Below, piece by piece: positions 8,202-17,600 of a DNA stretch of 40,928 nt. The position numbers and the translations under genes were made by a program. Each line of letters starts with the position of its first letter. The first letter of the stretch is position 1. The stretch spans positions 1 through 40,928 of the forward strand of contig CAKUFI010000018.1 in the NCBI GenBank assembly GCA_934647305.1. The letters are read 5' to 3'. The notes beneath the pieces are model-generated. The model did no database searches. It saw only the letters and a list, made by a program, of their open reading frames with translations, and was not told the DNA's origin. This stretch comes from an uncultured Clostridia bacterium. Its GTDB lineage: Bacteria > Bacillota > Clostridia > Christensenellales > Aristaeellaceae.

Positions 8202-8386
8202 CGGCGACGCTTCTGGGCCTGCCGCTTGAGGAGGCCGTGCGCCGCCTGCGCGAGGCGGGCGTGGAGCCGCGGGTTCAGTATGCCTCGGCCCCGCACGTCC
8301 GCGAGGGCGGTACGCTGCGCGTGATTCGCGTGCGCGGGGAAGAGCTGACGGCCGCGCGCTTTGAGGTCGACGCGCGTGAGGAGTAA
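8198..8386 (+). CDS. Small PASTA-like protein, 62 aa
   Basis: Starts at an ATG overlapping the frr stop (ATGA) and ends one base before the uppS start, so translational coupling on both sides is likely. The sequence begins TATLLGLPLEEAVRRLREAGVEPRVQYA, which resembles the first half of a PASTA domain (GLPLEEAxxxLxxAGL), followed by a short beta-rich tail. PASTA domains sense cell-wall precursors in Ser/Thr kinases and PBPs. Here a single soluble copy without signal peptide or membrane anchor lies next to uppS. Function unknown; the domain call is tentative. Confidence 0.7.
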   Translation: MTATLLGLPLEEAVRRLREAGVEPRVQYASAPHVREGGTLRVIRVRGEELTAARFEVDAREE

Positions 8387-8387
8387 T

Positions 8388-9215
8388 ATGTCGAAGGGTA
8401 AACGCACCCTGTGGCAGGCGTGGCACCGCATGTGTTCACGCCTACCTGTCTATTTTGGAAAGGAAGAGGCGGCCGCGCCAAGCGAACTGGACGAGGGCCG
8501 CATGCCCGCGCACATCGCGGTGATTATGGACGGCAACGGCCGCTGGGCGACCATGCGGGGCCTGCCCCGGAGCGCCGGGCATTCGGCGGGCGTGGAGGCG
8601 CTGCGCGGGGTGATTCGCGCGTGCGACGCGCTGGGTGTGAAGGTGCTGACGATCTACGCCTTTTCCACGGAAAACTGGAAGCGGTCGAGCGAAGAGGTGG
8701 GCGCGCTGATGAGCCTGCTGCTGAAATACTTTGCGTCGGAGATCGACGAGCTGTGTCAAAAGCAGGTGTGCATCCGCATACTGGGCGACGTGCAGGGCCT
8801 GCCCGAGGCGCAGCGGCGCGCGGTCGTTTCGGCGATGGAGCGCTCGCGGGACAACCGCGGCCTGCAGCTGAACATTGCGCTCAACTACGGCGGGCGGGCA
8901 GAGCTGACCCTGGCGGCGCGAAAACTGGCCGAGAGGGCGCTTGCGGGCGAAATAAGCCCCGAGGCGATCGACGAGGAAGCCTTTTCGCAGGAGCTGTATA
9001 CCCGCGGCCAGCCGGACGTCGACCTGCTGATCCGCACCAGCGGCGAAATGCGCCTGAGCAACTTTCTGCCCTGGCAGACCGCCTATGCCGAGATGGTGTT
9101 TACCGACACGCTCTGGCCGGACTTTACCCCCGAGGATTTGAAACACTGCATCGCCGTCTACCAGTCTCGCGACAGGCGGTTCGGCGCGGTGACGACAGGA
9201 GAAGTGAAGAAATGA
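8388..9215 (+). CDS. uppS: Undecaprenyl diphosphate synthase (isoprenyl transferase)
   Basis: Cis-prenyltransferase that builds the C55 lipid carrier for peptidoglycan and other wall polymers. The pyrophosphate-binding motif AVIMDGNGRWA has D48 as the catalytic Asp. The later motifs TIYAFSTENWKR, NIALNYGGRAEL and RTSGEMRLSNFLPWQTAYAE complete the family pattern. 275 aa, with an N-terminal extension of about 20 residues over the Escherichia coli enzyme. The stop overlaps the cdsA start (ATGA). Confidence 0.97.
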   Translation: MSKGKRTLWQAWHRMCSRLPVYFGKEEAAAPSELDEGRMPAHIAVIMDGNGRWATMRGLPRSAGHSAGVEALRGVIRACDALGVKVLTIYAFSTENWKRSSEEVGALMSLLLKYFASEIDELCQKQVCIRILGDVQGLPEAQRRAVVSAMERSRDNRGLQLNIALNYGGRAELTLAARKLAERALAGEISPEAIDEEAFSQELYTRGQPDVDLLIRTSGEMRLSNFLPWQTAYAEMVFTDTLWPDFTPEDLKHCIAVYQSRDRRFGAVTTGEVKK

Positions 9216-10045
9216 AACGTGTGATCACGGGCGCGCTGTGGACGGTCATGCTGGGAGTCATGTGGTATTTCCAGGGCACGGTCATGCGCGTGATACTGGC
9301 GGCAATGATGATCGAGGGCATGCGCGAGATGTACTGCGCCTATAATCAGCACGGAGACCACACCTACTGGTGGCCGGGGATGCTGTTCGCGGCGCTCTCC
9401 ATGCCGGCCTACCTGTTTTTCGGGTGGGAGGCGGCCTGCGTGCTGATGATGCTGTGCTGCATACTGGGCATGACGTGCGTGATACTGCATGGCAAGGCCG
9501 ACTTCAGCGCGCTGATCGCGACGGTGTTCCCGCTTTTGTATCCGGGGATGATGTTCCTGCTGCTGTTCAGGATGCAGGACTTTCAGGTAGCCCGGTACAG
9601 CTCGCTTTCCATGCTGCTGGTATTTCTGGTGCCGGCGGCCTGCGACGTGGCGGCGTATGAGGTGGGCTCGCGCGTGGGCAGGCGCAAGCTGTGCCCGGAG
9701 CTGTCCCCCGGCAAGACGGTCGAAGGCGCGGCGGCGGGCCTTGCGGCGGCGATCGCGGCGTCCGGCGCGATTTCGGCGCTGTATCCGGCGCTTCAGAGCC
9801 TGGCGGGCGAGCTGCCCGAGGCGGTCATGCCGCCCATGTGGCAGATGCTCCTGCTGGGCGCGGTGGCGGGCTTCGCGGCGCAGATCGGGGATCTGGTGGC
9901 CTCGCTGGTCAAGCGGCGCTGCGGGATTAAGGACTACGCGCAGATACTGCCCGGCCACGGCGGGCTGATGGACCGGATGGACAGCTCGCTTCTGTGCACG
10001 GTGGCGGTGTTTGGCTACTTCTGGGTGTTCAGTCAGGTGATATGA
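9212..10045 (+). CDS. cdsA: Phosphatidate cytidylyltransferase
   Basis: Makes CDP-diacylglycerol from phosphatidic acid and CTP, the branch point of membrane phospholipids. 277 aa with about eight hydrophobic segments and the C-terminal signature SLVKRRCGIKDYAQILPGHGGLMDRMD, complete with the conserved Lys, Asp and His. The ATG at 9212 overlaps the uppS stop. Its own stop overlaps the dxr start. Confidence 0.97.
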   Translation: MKRVITGALWTVMLGVMWYFQGTVMRVILAAMMIEGMREMYCAYNQHGDHTYWWPGMLFAALSMPAYLFFGWEAACVLMMLCCILGMTCVILHGKADFSALIATVFPLLYPGMMFLLLFRMQDFQVARYSSLSMLLVFLVPAACDVAAYEVGSRVGRRKLCPELSPGKTVEGAAAGLAAAIAASGAISALYPALQSLAGELPEAVMPPMWQMLLLGAVAGFAAQIGDLVASLVKRRCGIKDYAQILPGHGGLMDRMDSSLLCTVAVFGYFWVFSQVI

Positions 10046-11199
10046 TGAGAAAACTGGCGATACTGGGCAGCACCGGGTCGATCGGGCGGCAGGCGCTGGA
10101 TGTGGTTTCCCGCTATCCCGATCGGTTTTCAGTGTACTCGCTGGCCGCGCACGCGAGCGCGGAGGCGCTGTTTGAGCAGGTTCGCGCGTTTCATCCGGAG
10201 CGCGCGGGCCTGGTTTGCGTCCCCGAGAAACTGCCCGGGGACGTGAAGGACGCGTGCGCCTGGCGCTTCGGCGAGGACGTGTGCTCCTGGGCGGTCGAGG
10301 GCGCTTCCGACGCGCTGGCCGCGGTGGTGGGCATTGCGGGGCTGCCGTCGGCGCTTGAGGCGCTGGAAAAGTGCGAGCGGCTGCTGCTGGCCAACAAGGA
10401 GGCGCTCGTGACCGGCGGCGAGCTGGTGATGGAGAAGGCGCGGCGGCTGGGCAAGAAAATACTGCCGGTGGACAGCGAGCACTCGGCGATTTTCCAGTGC
10501 CTGCAGGCCAGGGGGAACAACCCCGTCCGCAGGCTGCTGCTGACCGCGTCGGGCGGGCCGTTCCGCACGCTTTCCCGCGAGGAGACCTACCGCGCGACGG
10601 TCAGGCAGGCGCTTGGACACCCCACCTGGAAGATGGGCGCGAAGATCACCGTGGACTGCGCGACGATGATGAACAAGGGCCTGGAGGTCATCGAGGCGCA
10701 TCACCTCTTCGGCGTGCCGCTGGAGAAGATCCAGGTGGTCGTACACCCGCAGAGCGTGATCCACTCGATGATCGAGTTCGAGGACGGCGCGATTCTGGCG
10801 CAGCTGGGCAAGCCCGACATGCGCGGCCCGATCAGCTACGCGCTGGGCTATCCCGAGCGCCTGCCCTATGGCGGCGAGCCGATCGACTGGACGAGGCTGT
10901 CCTCGCTCACCTTCGAGCCGCCCGACCTGGACAAATTCCCCTGCCTGAAGCTGGCCTACCAGGCGCAGGCGGCGGGCGGGACGCTGCCCGTGGCGCTCAA
11001 CGCCGCCAACGAGGCCGCCAACGAGGCCTTCCGCCAGGGACGCGTCTGCTTCGGCCAGATCAGCGAAATTGTGGACGAGGTATTAAATCACACCGACCGC
11101 CGAAACATTTCCTGCGTGCAGGACGTCTATGAGGCAGACCGCCTGGCGCGCGAGGCGGCGGGGGGAACGATAGGAACGTTCGAGAGGCGGCCTTTCTGA
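10042..11199 (+). CDS. dxr: 1-deoxy-D-xylulose 5-phosphate reductoisomerase
   Basis: Second enzyme of the MEP isoprenoid pathway (DXP to MEP, NADPH and a divalent metal). 385 aa. The NADPH loop GSTGSIG, NKEALVTGG, metal-binding PVDSEHSAIFQC, ASGGPFR and MNKGLEVIEAHHLF are all present. It starts at 10042 or 10045, overlapping the cdsA stop. The last residues (about GTFERRPF) and the stop codon lie inside a family B repeat, so the native C-terminus was rewritten by the repeat. Together with ispG and uppS it puts isoprenoid and lipid-carrier synthesis in one operon. Confidence 0.97.
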   Translation: MMRKLAILGSTGSIGRQALDVVSRYPDRFSVYSLAAHASAEALFEQVRAFHPERAGLVCVPEKLPGDVKDACAWRFGEDVCSWAVEGASDALAAVVGIAGLPSALEALEKCERLLLANKEALVTGGELVMEKARRLGKKILPVDSEHSAIFQCLQARGNNPVRRLLLTASGGPFRTLSREETYRATVRQALGHPTWKMGAKITVDCATMMNKGLEVIEAHHLFGVPLEKIQVVVHPQSVIHSMIEFEDGAILAQLGKPDMRGPISYALGYPERLPYGGEPIDWTRLSSLTFEPPDLDKFPCLKLAYQAQAAGGTLPVALNAANEAANEAFRQGRVCFGQISEIVDEVLNHTDRRNISCVQDVYEADRLAREAAGGTIGTFERRPF

Positions 11200-11280
11200 G
11201 AAAGGCCCCTCTCGAGCTCTCCCGGAAAGCACGATGATCCACGCATTGGAAAACGTGAAAGAAGCGTGGTTCCCCGAATG
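11173..11280 (+). repeat. Family B element, copy 1 (after dxr)
   Basis: Starts GGAACGTTCG inside the dxr 3' end. The hairpin has outer arms CGAGAGG/CCTCTCG and inner arms GCCTTTC/GAAAGGC around TGA. Then comes the conserved tail AGCTCTCCCGGAAAGCAC, ending GTGGTTCCCCGAATG. No U-tract follows the stem. Confidence 0.85.
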
Positions 11281-11510
11281 GAGGGCGGGCTGAGCCTGCA
11301 CCCACCTTCTACGGGTTCTATCGACGACCGTTGGCCGCCATAAATTGAAGCGGCCAAGGTCTGCGGATTTCCGGAATTCTCCGGAAATCACAGGTCGGCG
11401 TTGCCTCCACCAGCTGCCGCGGGGGCCGCACGAATCTGTCGGCCATAAACTGGAGCCTCCAGATTCTCCGTTTACGGAAGACTCGGGGCAGTGCCCCACA
11501 CGCGCCCAAG
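11281..11510. repeat. Family A hairpins and palindromes between dxr and rseP
   Basis: Reverse-oriented family A hairpins lie at 11326-11361 and 11432-11466. The first has a stem unlike any other copy (TTGGCCGC paired with GCGGCCAA, flanked by GACC/GGTC) but keeps the loop CATAAATTGAA. A GGGCTGAGCC palindrome remnant stands at about 11287-11298. The block separates genes that are commonly adjacent in this operon. 11200-11541 holds no gene. Confidence 0.8.
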
Positions 11511-11541
11511 CGGCGCAAAACGTTTCCCGGAAGGAGTTATT

Positions 11542-12582
11542 ATGAACATCGTCTATATCCTGATCGCAATTCTGATCCTCGGGTTCATCATCATGGTGCA
11601 CGAGCTGGGCCATTATACGGTGGGCAGGCTGTGCGGCCTGGGCATCGAGGAGTTTTCGATCGGCTTCGGGCCGAAGCTGGTGCAGTGGGGCAAGGGCATC
11701 AAGTACACGCTGCGCGCGCTGCCCATCGGCGGCTATGTGCGCTTTGTGGGCGAGGACGCGGACAGCGAAGATCCGCGCGCCTTCAATAATGCCCCGGTCT
11801 GGAAGCGGTTTCTGACCACGCTGGCGGGCGCGTTCATGAACTTCGTGCTGGCGTACCTGGTGACGCTGGGCATTCTGCTGTTCATGGGCGTGGACTACTA
11901 CATGCCGCTGGTGGGCAGCGTGATGGAGGGCATGCCTGCCGCGGAGTACGGGCTGCAGGCGGGCGATAAGATCACTTCAGTGGACGGCACACAGGTGCCC
12001 TACACATACGAGGGCTATCAGCAGATGAGCGCGCTGCTTAACGCGCACGACCAGACGACCGACCTTGTGCTGGGCGTAGACCGCGGCGGCGAGCAGCTGA
12101 CCGTGACCCTGCCCATGCACGAGAACGAGGACGGCAGTCATTCGGTGGGCTTTTACATCGGCTACGAGCGGCTGCGCATGCCCCTGGGCGAGGCGCTGCC
12201 CTACGCGGGCGAGTACCTGTGGAACATCGGCAGGGTGATCCTGACCTCGCTGAAAAACCTGGTGTTCAGGGGCGAGGGCGCGAAGGACATGATGGGCACG
12301 GTGGGCATCGTGGGCGAGATGAGCAAGGGCATACGGGCCGGCTTCGAGATGGTGCTCAACTACATCATACTGATTTCCTTCAACCTGGGCGTCATGAACC
12401 TGCTGCCGCTGCCCGCGCTGGACGGCGGACGGCTGGTGTTTCTGGCGTTTGAGGGCATCTTCCGCAAGCCGGTGCCCCGGGGCAAGGAGGCGGTCGTGCA
12501 CCTGGTGGGCATGGCGCTGCTCTTGATCCTGATGGTGGTGCTGACCTATCAGGACATCGCGCGGCTGATTACGGGAGGCTGA
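11542..12582 (+). CDS. rseP: Site-2 intramembrane metalloprotease RseP/RasP
   Basis: Cuts membrane-embedded substrates such as anti-sigma factors and leftover signal peptides. 346 aa. The zinc site HELGH (residues 20-24) is in the first membrane helix. A central PDZ-like domain follows (AAEYGLQAGDKITSVDGTQV). The second active-site motif NLLPLPALDGGRL is near the C-terminus with a last membrane helix after it. GGAAGGAG precedes the ATG. It is expected in the frr-polC operon despite the repeat block before it. Confidence 0.96.
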   Translation: MNIVYILIAILILGFIIMVHELGHYTVGRLCGLGIEEFSIGFGPKLVQWGKGIKYTLRALPIGGYVRFVGEDADSEDPRAFNNAPVWKRFLTTLAGAFMNFVLAYLVTLGILLFMGVDYYMPLVGSVMEGMPAAEYGLQAGDKITSVDGTQVPYTYEGYQQMSALLNAHDQTTDLVLGVDRGGEQLTVTLPMHENEDGSHSVGFYIGYERLRMPLGEALPYAGEYLWNIGRVILTSLKNLVFRGEGAKDMMGTVGIVGEMSKGIRAGFEMVLNYIILISFNLGVMNLLPLPALDGGRLVFLAFEGIFRKPVPRGKEAVVHLVGMALLLILMVVLTYQDIARLITGG

Positions 12583-12584
12583 AG

Positions 12585-13646
12585 GTGAGGTATACGCTGT
12601 TCGGCATGGACGCGCGGGAGCCGGAAGGGTGCGCGCGCATGCTGCGTGAAAAGGGTTATTCGGGCGTGACGATCGGGCGCGCGGAGTCGCGCGTGGTCGA
12701 GGCGCTGGCCGAAAACGGCCTGACATATGATCTCTCCGCCGGGGCGTTTTCCCTGGGCGGAGGGTTTTCGCGTCTTGCGCAGGACTGCGAGGGAAGGCAG
12801 TGGCGCTGGTTTTCCTCCGGCTGCCCGAGCGACGAGGCAATGCGCCGGGCGCGGCTTGCGCAGTATGAGGAACTGGCCAGTGCGCCGGGCGTGCGCGCGG
12901 TGATGCTGGACGGGGCGCGGTTTGCGTCGTTCGCCTCAGGCGAGGGACGGGACGCGTTTTTCACCTGCTTCTGCCCGACGTGTATGCGCGCGGCGGAGGA
13001 GCTGGGCTTTGACCCCGAGCGGATGCTGCGGGGGGCGCGCGCCTTTTACCGGTTCACGCAGACCGGCGAGGGCGACGCGCAGGAGGCGATTTCGGGCATC
13101 GGCGAGTGGCTGGCCTTTCGCGAGGCGAGCGCGTCGGCCTTCCTGACCGATTTTGCCAGGGTCGTACACAGGCAGGGGAAAAAGGCCGGGGCGTTCGTGT
13201 TCGCGCCGTCGCTTGCGCGCTGGGTGGGCCAGGCGAAGGCGGGGGAGTGCGGACTGGACATTCTCTCGCCGATGATCTACAGGAAGTATCCGTATGACGA
13301 GGGGCCGGCCTGCCTGAACCATGAATGGGCGGGGCTGCTTGACCTGATGACCGGGAAAACCGGCCTGACGCGGGAGGAGGCGGCGCGGCTTCTTCACGCG
13401 CCCGAGCTGCCGGAGGATGTCCTGCGGGACGGCTTTCCCTGCAGGCAGGCGGGGATCGAGACGGCCAGCCTGAACCGGGCGGGCAGGCGCTATCTGCTCG
13501 CGCCCATCCTGCAGCTGGAGGATGGGGAGGCGCTCGAATGCCTGCGCGCGGCCCGGGCGGCGGGGGCGGACGAGCTGTCGCTGTTCGCCTATCAGTCAAA
13601 CGAGAGTACGCCCGATCTGCGGGCGCTGAAGGAGGAAGAGGTATGA
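12585..13646 (+). CDS. Unknown protein, TIM-barrel glycosidase-like
   Basis: 353 aa from a GTG start at 12585, two bases after the rseP stop with GGGAGGC inside the rseP end. No signal peptide or membrane helix. The stretch VMLDGARFASFASG..DAFFTCFCPTCMRAAEELGFDPERM resembles a beta-strand-plus-Cys pattern seen in some uncharacterised barrel-type glycosidase families. Later segments (GLDILSPMIYRKYPYDEG, LLAPILQLEDGEALECLRAARAAGADELSLFAYQS) look like barrel strands. It is translationally coupled to rseP and overlaps the ispG start, so it is a stable operon member. I cannot assign a function. Confidence 0.75.
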   Translation: MRYTLFGMDAREPEGCARMLREKGYSGVTIGRAESRVVEALAENGLTYDLSAGAFSLGGGFSRLAQDCEGRQWRWFSSGCPSDEAMRRARLAQYEELASAPGVRAVMLDGARFASFASGEGRDAFFTCFCPTCMRAAEELGFDPERMLRGARAFYRFTQTGEGDAQEAISGIGEWLAFREASASAFLTDFARVVHRQGKKAGAFVFAPSLARWVGQAKAGECGLDILSPMIYRKYPYDEGPACLNHEWAGLLDLMTGKTGLTREEAARLLHAPELPEDVLRDGFPCRQAGIETASLNRAGRRYLLAPILQLEDGEALECLRAARAAGADELSLFAYQSNESTPDLRALKEEEV

Positions 13647-14677
13647 CCAGACAGGTGAACGTGGGCGGCGTGCTGATCGGCGGGGGTGCGCCGGTGTCGG
13701 TGCAGTCGATGACCAACACGGACAGCCGCGATTTCGAGGCGACGATCGCGCAGATTCGGGCGCTGGCCGAAAACGGCTGCGATATTGTGCGCCTGGCGGT
13801 GCACGACGAGGCGTGCGTCAGGACGCTGCGCCGCCTGGCGGACGAAAGCCCGGTGCCGCTGGTGGCAGACATCCACTTTAACCACAAGCTGGCGATCGGC
13901 GCGCTGGAAAACGGCGTGGCCAAGGTGCGCATCAACCCGGGCAACATCGGCGGGGAGAAAAACGTGCGGGAGCTGGCGGACTGCCTGAAAACGCATCACG
14001 CGCCGGTGCGCATCGGGGTGAACTCCGGCTCTCTTGAGAAGGACGTCCTGAACAAATACGGCGGGGTGACGGCCGAGGGCATGGTCGAGAGCGCGCTTTC
14101 CCACGCGAGGATGCTGGAAAGGTGCGGGTTTGAGGACATCGTGCTCTCGCTCAAGGCGACCGACGTGCGAAAGACGGTCGAGGCGTATCGCCTGGCCAGC
14201 CGCGTGTGCGACTACCCGCTGCACGTGGGCGTGACCGAGGCGGGCACCCCGGGCATGGGCAACACCAAGAGCGCCATCGGCATCGGCGCGCTGCTGCTGG
14301 ACGGCATCGGGGACACGGTTCGGGTGTCTTTGACCGGCTCGCCGCTGCCCGAGCCCGAGGCGGCGATTGAAATCCTCCGGGCGCTCGGCCTGCGCGCGGG
14401 GGTGGACGTGATCTCCTGCCCGACCTGCAGCCGCACCTGCATCGACGTGGCGGGCATCGCAAAGCGCGTGCAGGAGGCCACGAGGCAGGTCAAGACCCCG
14501 CTCAGGGTGGCGGTCATGGGCTGCGTGGTCAACGGGCCGGGCGAGGCGCGCGAGGCCGATCTGGGTCTGGCGGGCAGCAAAACCGGCGGCGCGCTGTTTG
14601 TGAAGGGCGGCAGGGCGCGCGAGGTGAAGGGCGACCTGTACGAGGCGCTCATGGACGAAATACGCAAGAGGATTTGA
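13643..14677 (+). CDS. ispG: 4-hydroxy-3-methylbut-2-enyl diphosphate synthase (IspG/GcpE)
   Basis: Reductive [4Fe-4S] enzyme turning MEcPP into HMBPP in the MEP pathway. 344 aa. The cluster ligands C259, C262, C294 and E301 (CPTC...MGCVVNGPGE) have the same spacing as in the Escherichia coli protein. The start VNVGGVLIGGGAPVSVQSMTNTDSRD is typical. The ATG overlaps the stop of the preceding gene. Its own stop overlaps a possible TTG of polC. Confidence 0.98.
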   Translation: MTRQVNVGGVLIGGGAPVSVQSMTNTDSRDFEATIAQIRALAENGCDIVRLAVHDEACVRTLRRLADESPVPLVADIHFNHKLAIGALENGVAKVRINPGNIGGEKNVRELADCLKTHHAPVRIGVNSGSLEKDVLNKYGGVTAEGMVESALSHARMLERCGFEDIVLSLKATDVRKTVEAYRLASRVCDYPLHVGVTEAGTPGMGNTKSAIGIGALLLDGIGDTVRVSLTGSPLPEPEAAIEILRALGLRAGVDVISCPTCSRTCIDVAGIAKRVQEATRQVKTPLRVAVMGCVVNGPGEAREADLGLAGSKTGGALFVKGGRAREVKGDLYEALMDEIRKRI

Positions 14678-14679
14678 CG

Positions 14680-17600
14680 ATGGACGACGGATGGAAGGTG
14701 CTTCTCAAGGGCGAGCTGGGCAAGCTGGCTCCGCTTTTGTCCTTTGACAAGGTGCAGGTCAACCGCGCGGCGACGAAAATGCACGTCATACTCAACTCGC
14801 TGGAGCTGATCCCGGCCGACCAGTACCGGGCGCTCGCGCGGGCCTTTTCGGCGCAGTTTCCGGGGTTCCAGGTGACGCTGAGCGTCCGCTACCCGGCGCT
14901 TGAGGACAGCGTGCGGGAGGATCTCGCGCCCTACCGCGCGTTCCTGCTGGACATCGTGGGCCAGGAAATGCCGGGCGCCAGACCCTACCTGCATACGGCG
15001 GTCTGGGCGCTTGAGGAGGACACGCTGACCATTTCCCTGGCCGACGAGGTGGGCGCGCAGCTGCTGGAGAAGAAGGGCGTGCCGGCATTTTTAGGCGGCC
15101 TGATGAAGGAGATGTTCCACGTCGAGTGCCGCGTCGTGCTGTCGCTGACCGGCGACGAGAAGGCGCGCCTGGCCGCCATCGCGCAGCAGCAGCAGGAGAA
15201 GGAGGAGCGGCTGGCGCAGATGATGTACACCCCCGCCAAGCCCAACCCCAAGCAGGAGGCGATGAAGCGCCTGCTCTACGGCCGCACGATCACCGGCCCC
15301 AGCGTGCCCATTTCCGAGGTCACCGAGGACGCGGGGCGCATTACCGTCGTGGGCGAGGTGTTCAGCTATGAGGAGCGGGCGATCAAGAACGACACGGCGC
15401 TGCTCATGACCTTCGCCGTGACCGACTATACCGGCACGCTGCCCTGCAAGATTTTCGCGGCCACGCGCGGGGGCGACGACGAGCGCGCCATGCACGAGAT
15501 CAAGGCGCTGGCGGCAGTGCTCAAGGAGGGGCCGTATGTGCGGCTGCGCGGGCGCTATCAGCAGGATCACTTCACCCACGAGATGACCGTGATGGTGGAC
15601 GACATCATGCGCGAAGATAAGCCCACCCGCAGGGACACCGCCGAGCGCAAGCGCGTCGAGCTGCACATGCACACCCAGATGAGCACGATGGACGGCCTTT
15701 CCTCGGCCAGCGACCTGATTAAGCAGGCGGCCAAGTGGGGGCACCCGGCAGTGGCCATCACCGACCACGGCGTGCTGCAGGCCTTCCCCGAGGCGTTCGG
15801 CGCGGCCAAGAAGAACGACATCAAGCTGATTCCGGGCTGCGAGGGCTACCTGATCGACGATGCGGCGCAGGTGGTCGACCTGCCCGACGAGCGCGCGCTG
15901 GCCGACACGCCTTACGTGGTGCTGGACGTGGAGACCACCGGCCTCAACGTGGCCACCGACATGATCATTGAGATCGGCGCGGTGCGGTTTGAAAACGGGG
16001 CGGAGGTGGCATCCTACTCCCAGCTCATCAACCCCGGCCGGCCGATTCCGGAGAAGGTGGTCGAGCTGACCGGCATCACCAGCGGCATGCTGACCGGCAT
16101 GCCCGCCATCGAGGACGTGATACATGACTTTGCAAGGTTCTGCGAGGGCGCGGTGCTGGTTGCGCACAACGCCTCCTTCGACATGGCCTTCTTCGACCGC
16201 GCCTTCAAGGCGGCCGACATCCCCTTCGACCACCCCAAGCTGGACACGCTGACGCTGGTGCGCAACCTCTACCCTGAGCAGAAGAGCTTCAAGCTGGGGG
16301 CGATGTGCAAATTCCTGGGCATCGACCTGACAAAGGCGCACCGGGCGGTACACGACGCGCGCGCCACGGCCGAGATGCTGATGATCGCGCTCAAAAAGCT
16401 GCGCGAGGAAAAGCACGTCATCACGCTGTCCGAGCTCAACACGGTGTTCGTGGGCGACGCGGGCGGGCAGGCCTATCACATCATCCTGCTGGCCTATAAC
16501 CAGCAGGGCATGTTCAACCTGAACCGGCTGGTCAGCGAGGCGCACCTTCACTACTTCCACCGCACGCCCCGCCTGCCGCGCGGCCTGATTCGGCGGTACC
16601 GCGAGGGCCTGATCATCGGCAGCGCCTGCGAGGCGGGCGAGCTGTTCCGGGCGGTGGTGGCGGGCAAGGATCAGAAGACCCTGCGCCGCATCGCCAGCTT
16701 CTACGACTACCTGGAAATCCAGCCCATCGGCAACAACCAGTTCATGATCCGCGAGGGCACGGCAAAGGACGAGGAGGCGCTGCGCGAGTACAACCGCGTG
16801 ATCGTGCGCCTGGGCGAGGAAATGAACCTGCCCGTGGTGGCGACCGGCGACGTGCACTTCAAAGACCCCAAGGACGCGATCTTCCGCGCCATCATCATGA
16901 ACGCCAAGGGCTTCGAGGACGCCGATCAGCAGGCGCCGCTCTATTTCCGCACGACCGACGAAATGCTGGAGGAGTTTGCCTACCTCGGCCCGGAAAAGGC
17001 GATGGAGGTGGTGGTGGACAATCCCAACAAAATCGCCGACCGGGTCGAAAAGGTCAGCATCTTCGTCAAGCACCCCGAGGGCAAGGAGACCTTCCAGCCC
17101 TTCTGGCCGGAGGCGGAGAACTTCATCCGCAGCGAGTCGCTCCGGCGCGCGCACGAGCTGTACGGCGACCCGCTGCCCGAGATCGTTCAGGCGCGGCTGG
17201 ACAAGGAGCTGGGGTCGATCTGCGGCTACGGCTTCTCCACGCTGTACAATATCGCGGTCAAGCTGGTCAAAAAGTCGATGAGCGACGGCTACATCGTCGG
17301 CTCGCGAGGCTCGGTCGGCTCGTCCTTCGTGGCGCACATGACCGGCATCACCGAGGTCAACGCGCTGCCGCCCCACTATGCCTGCCAGAAGTGCCACCAC
17401 GTCGAGTTCGACGTGCCCGAGCAGTACACCTGCGGCCTCGACCTGCCGCCCAAGAACTGCCCCGAGTGCGGCACGCTGATGATGAAGGACGGGTTCAACA
17501 TCCCGTTTGAGGTGTTCCTGGGCTTTAAGGGCGACAAGGTACCCGACATCGACCTGAACTTCTCGGGCGTGTATCAGCCGGTGGCGCACAACTACGTCAA

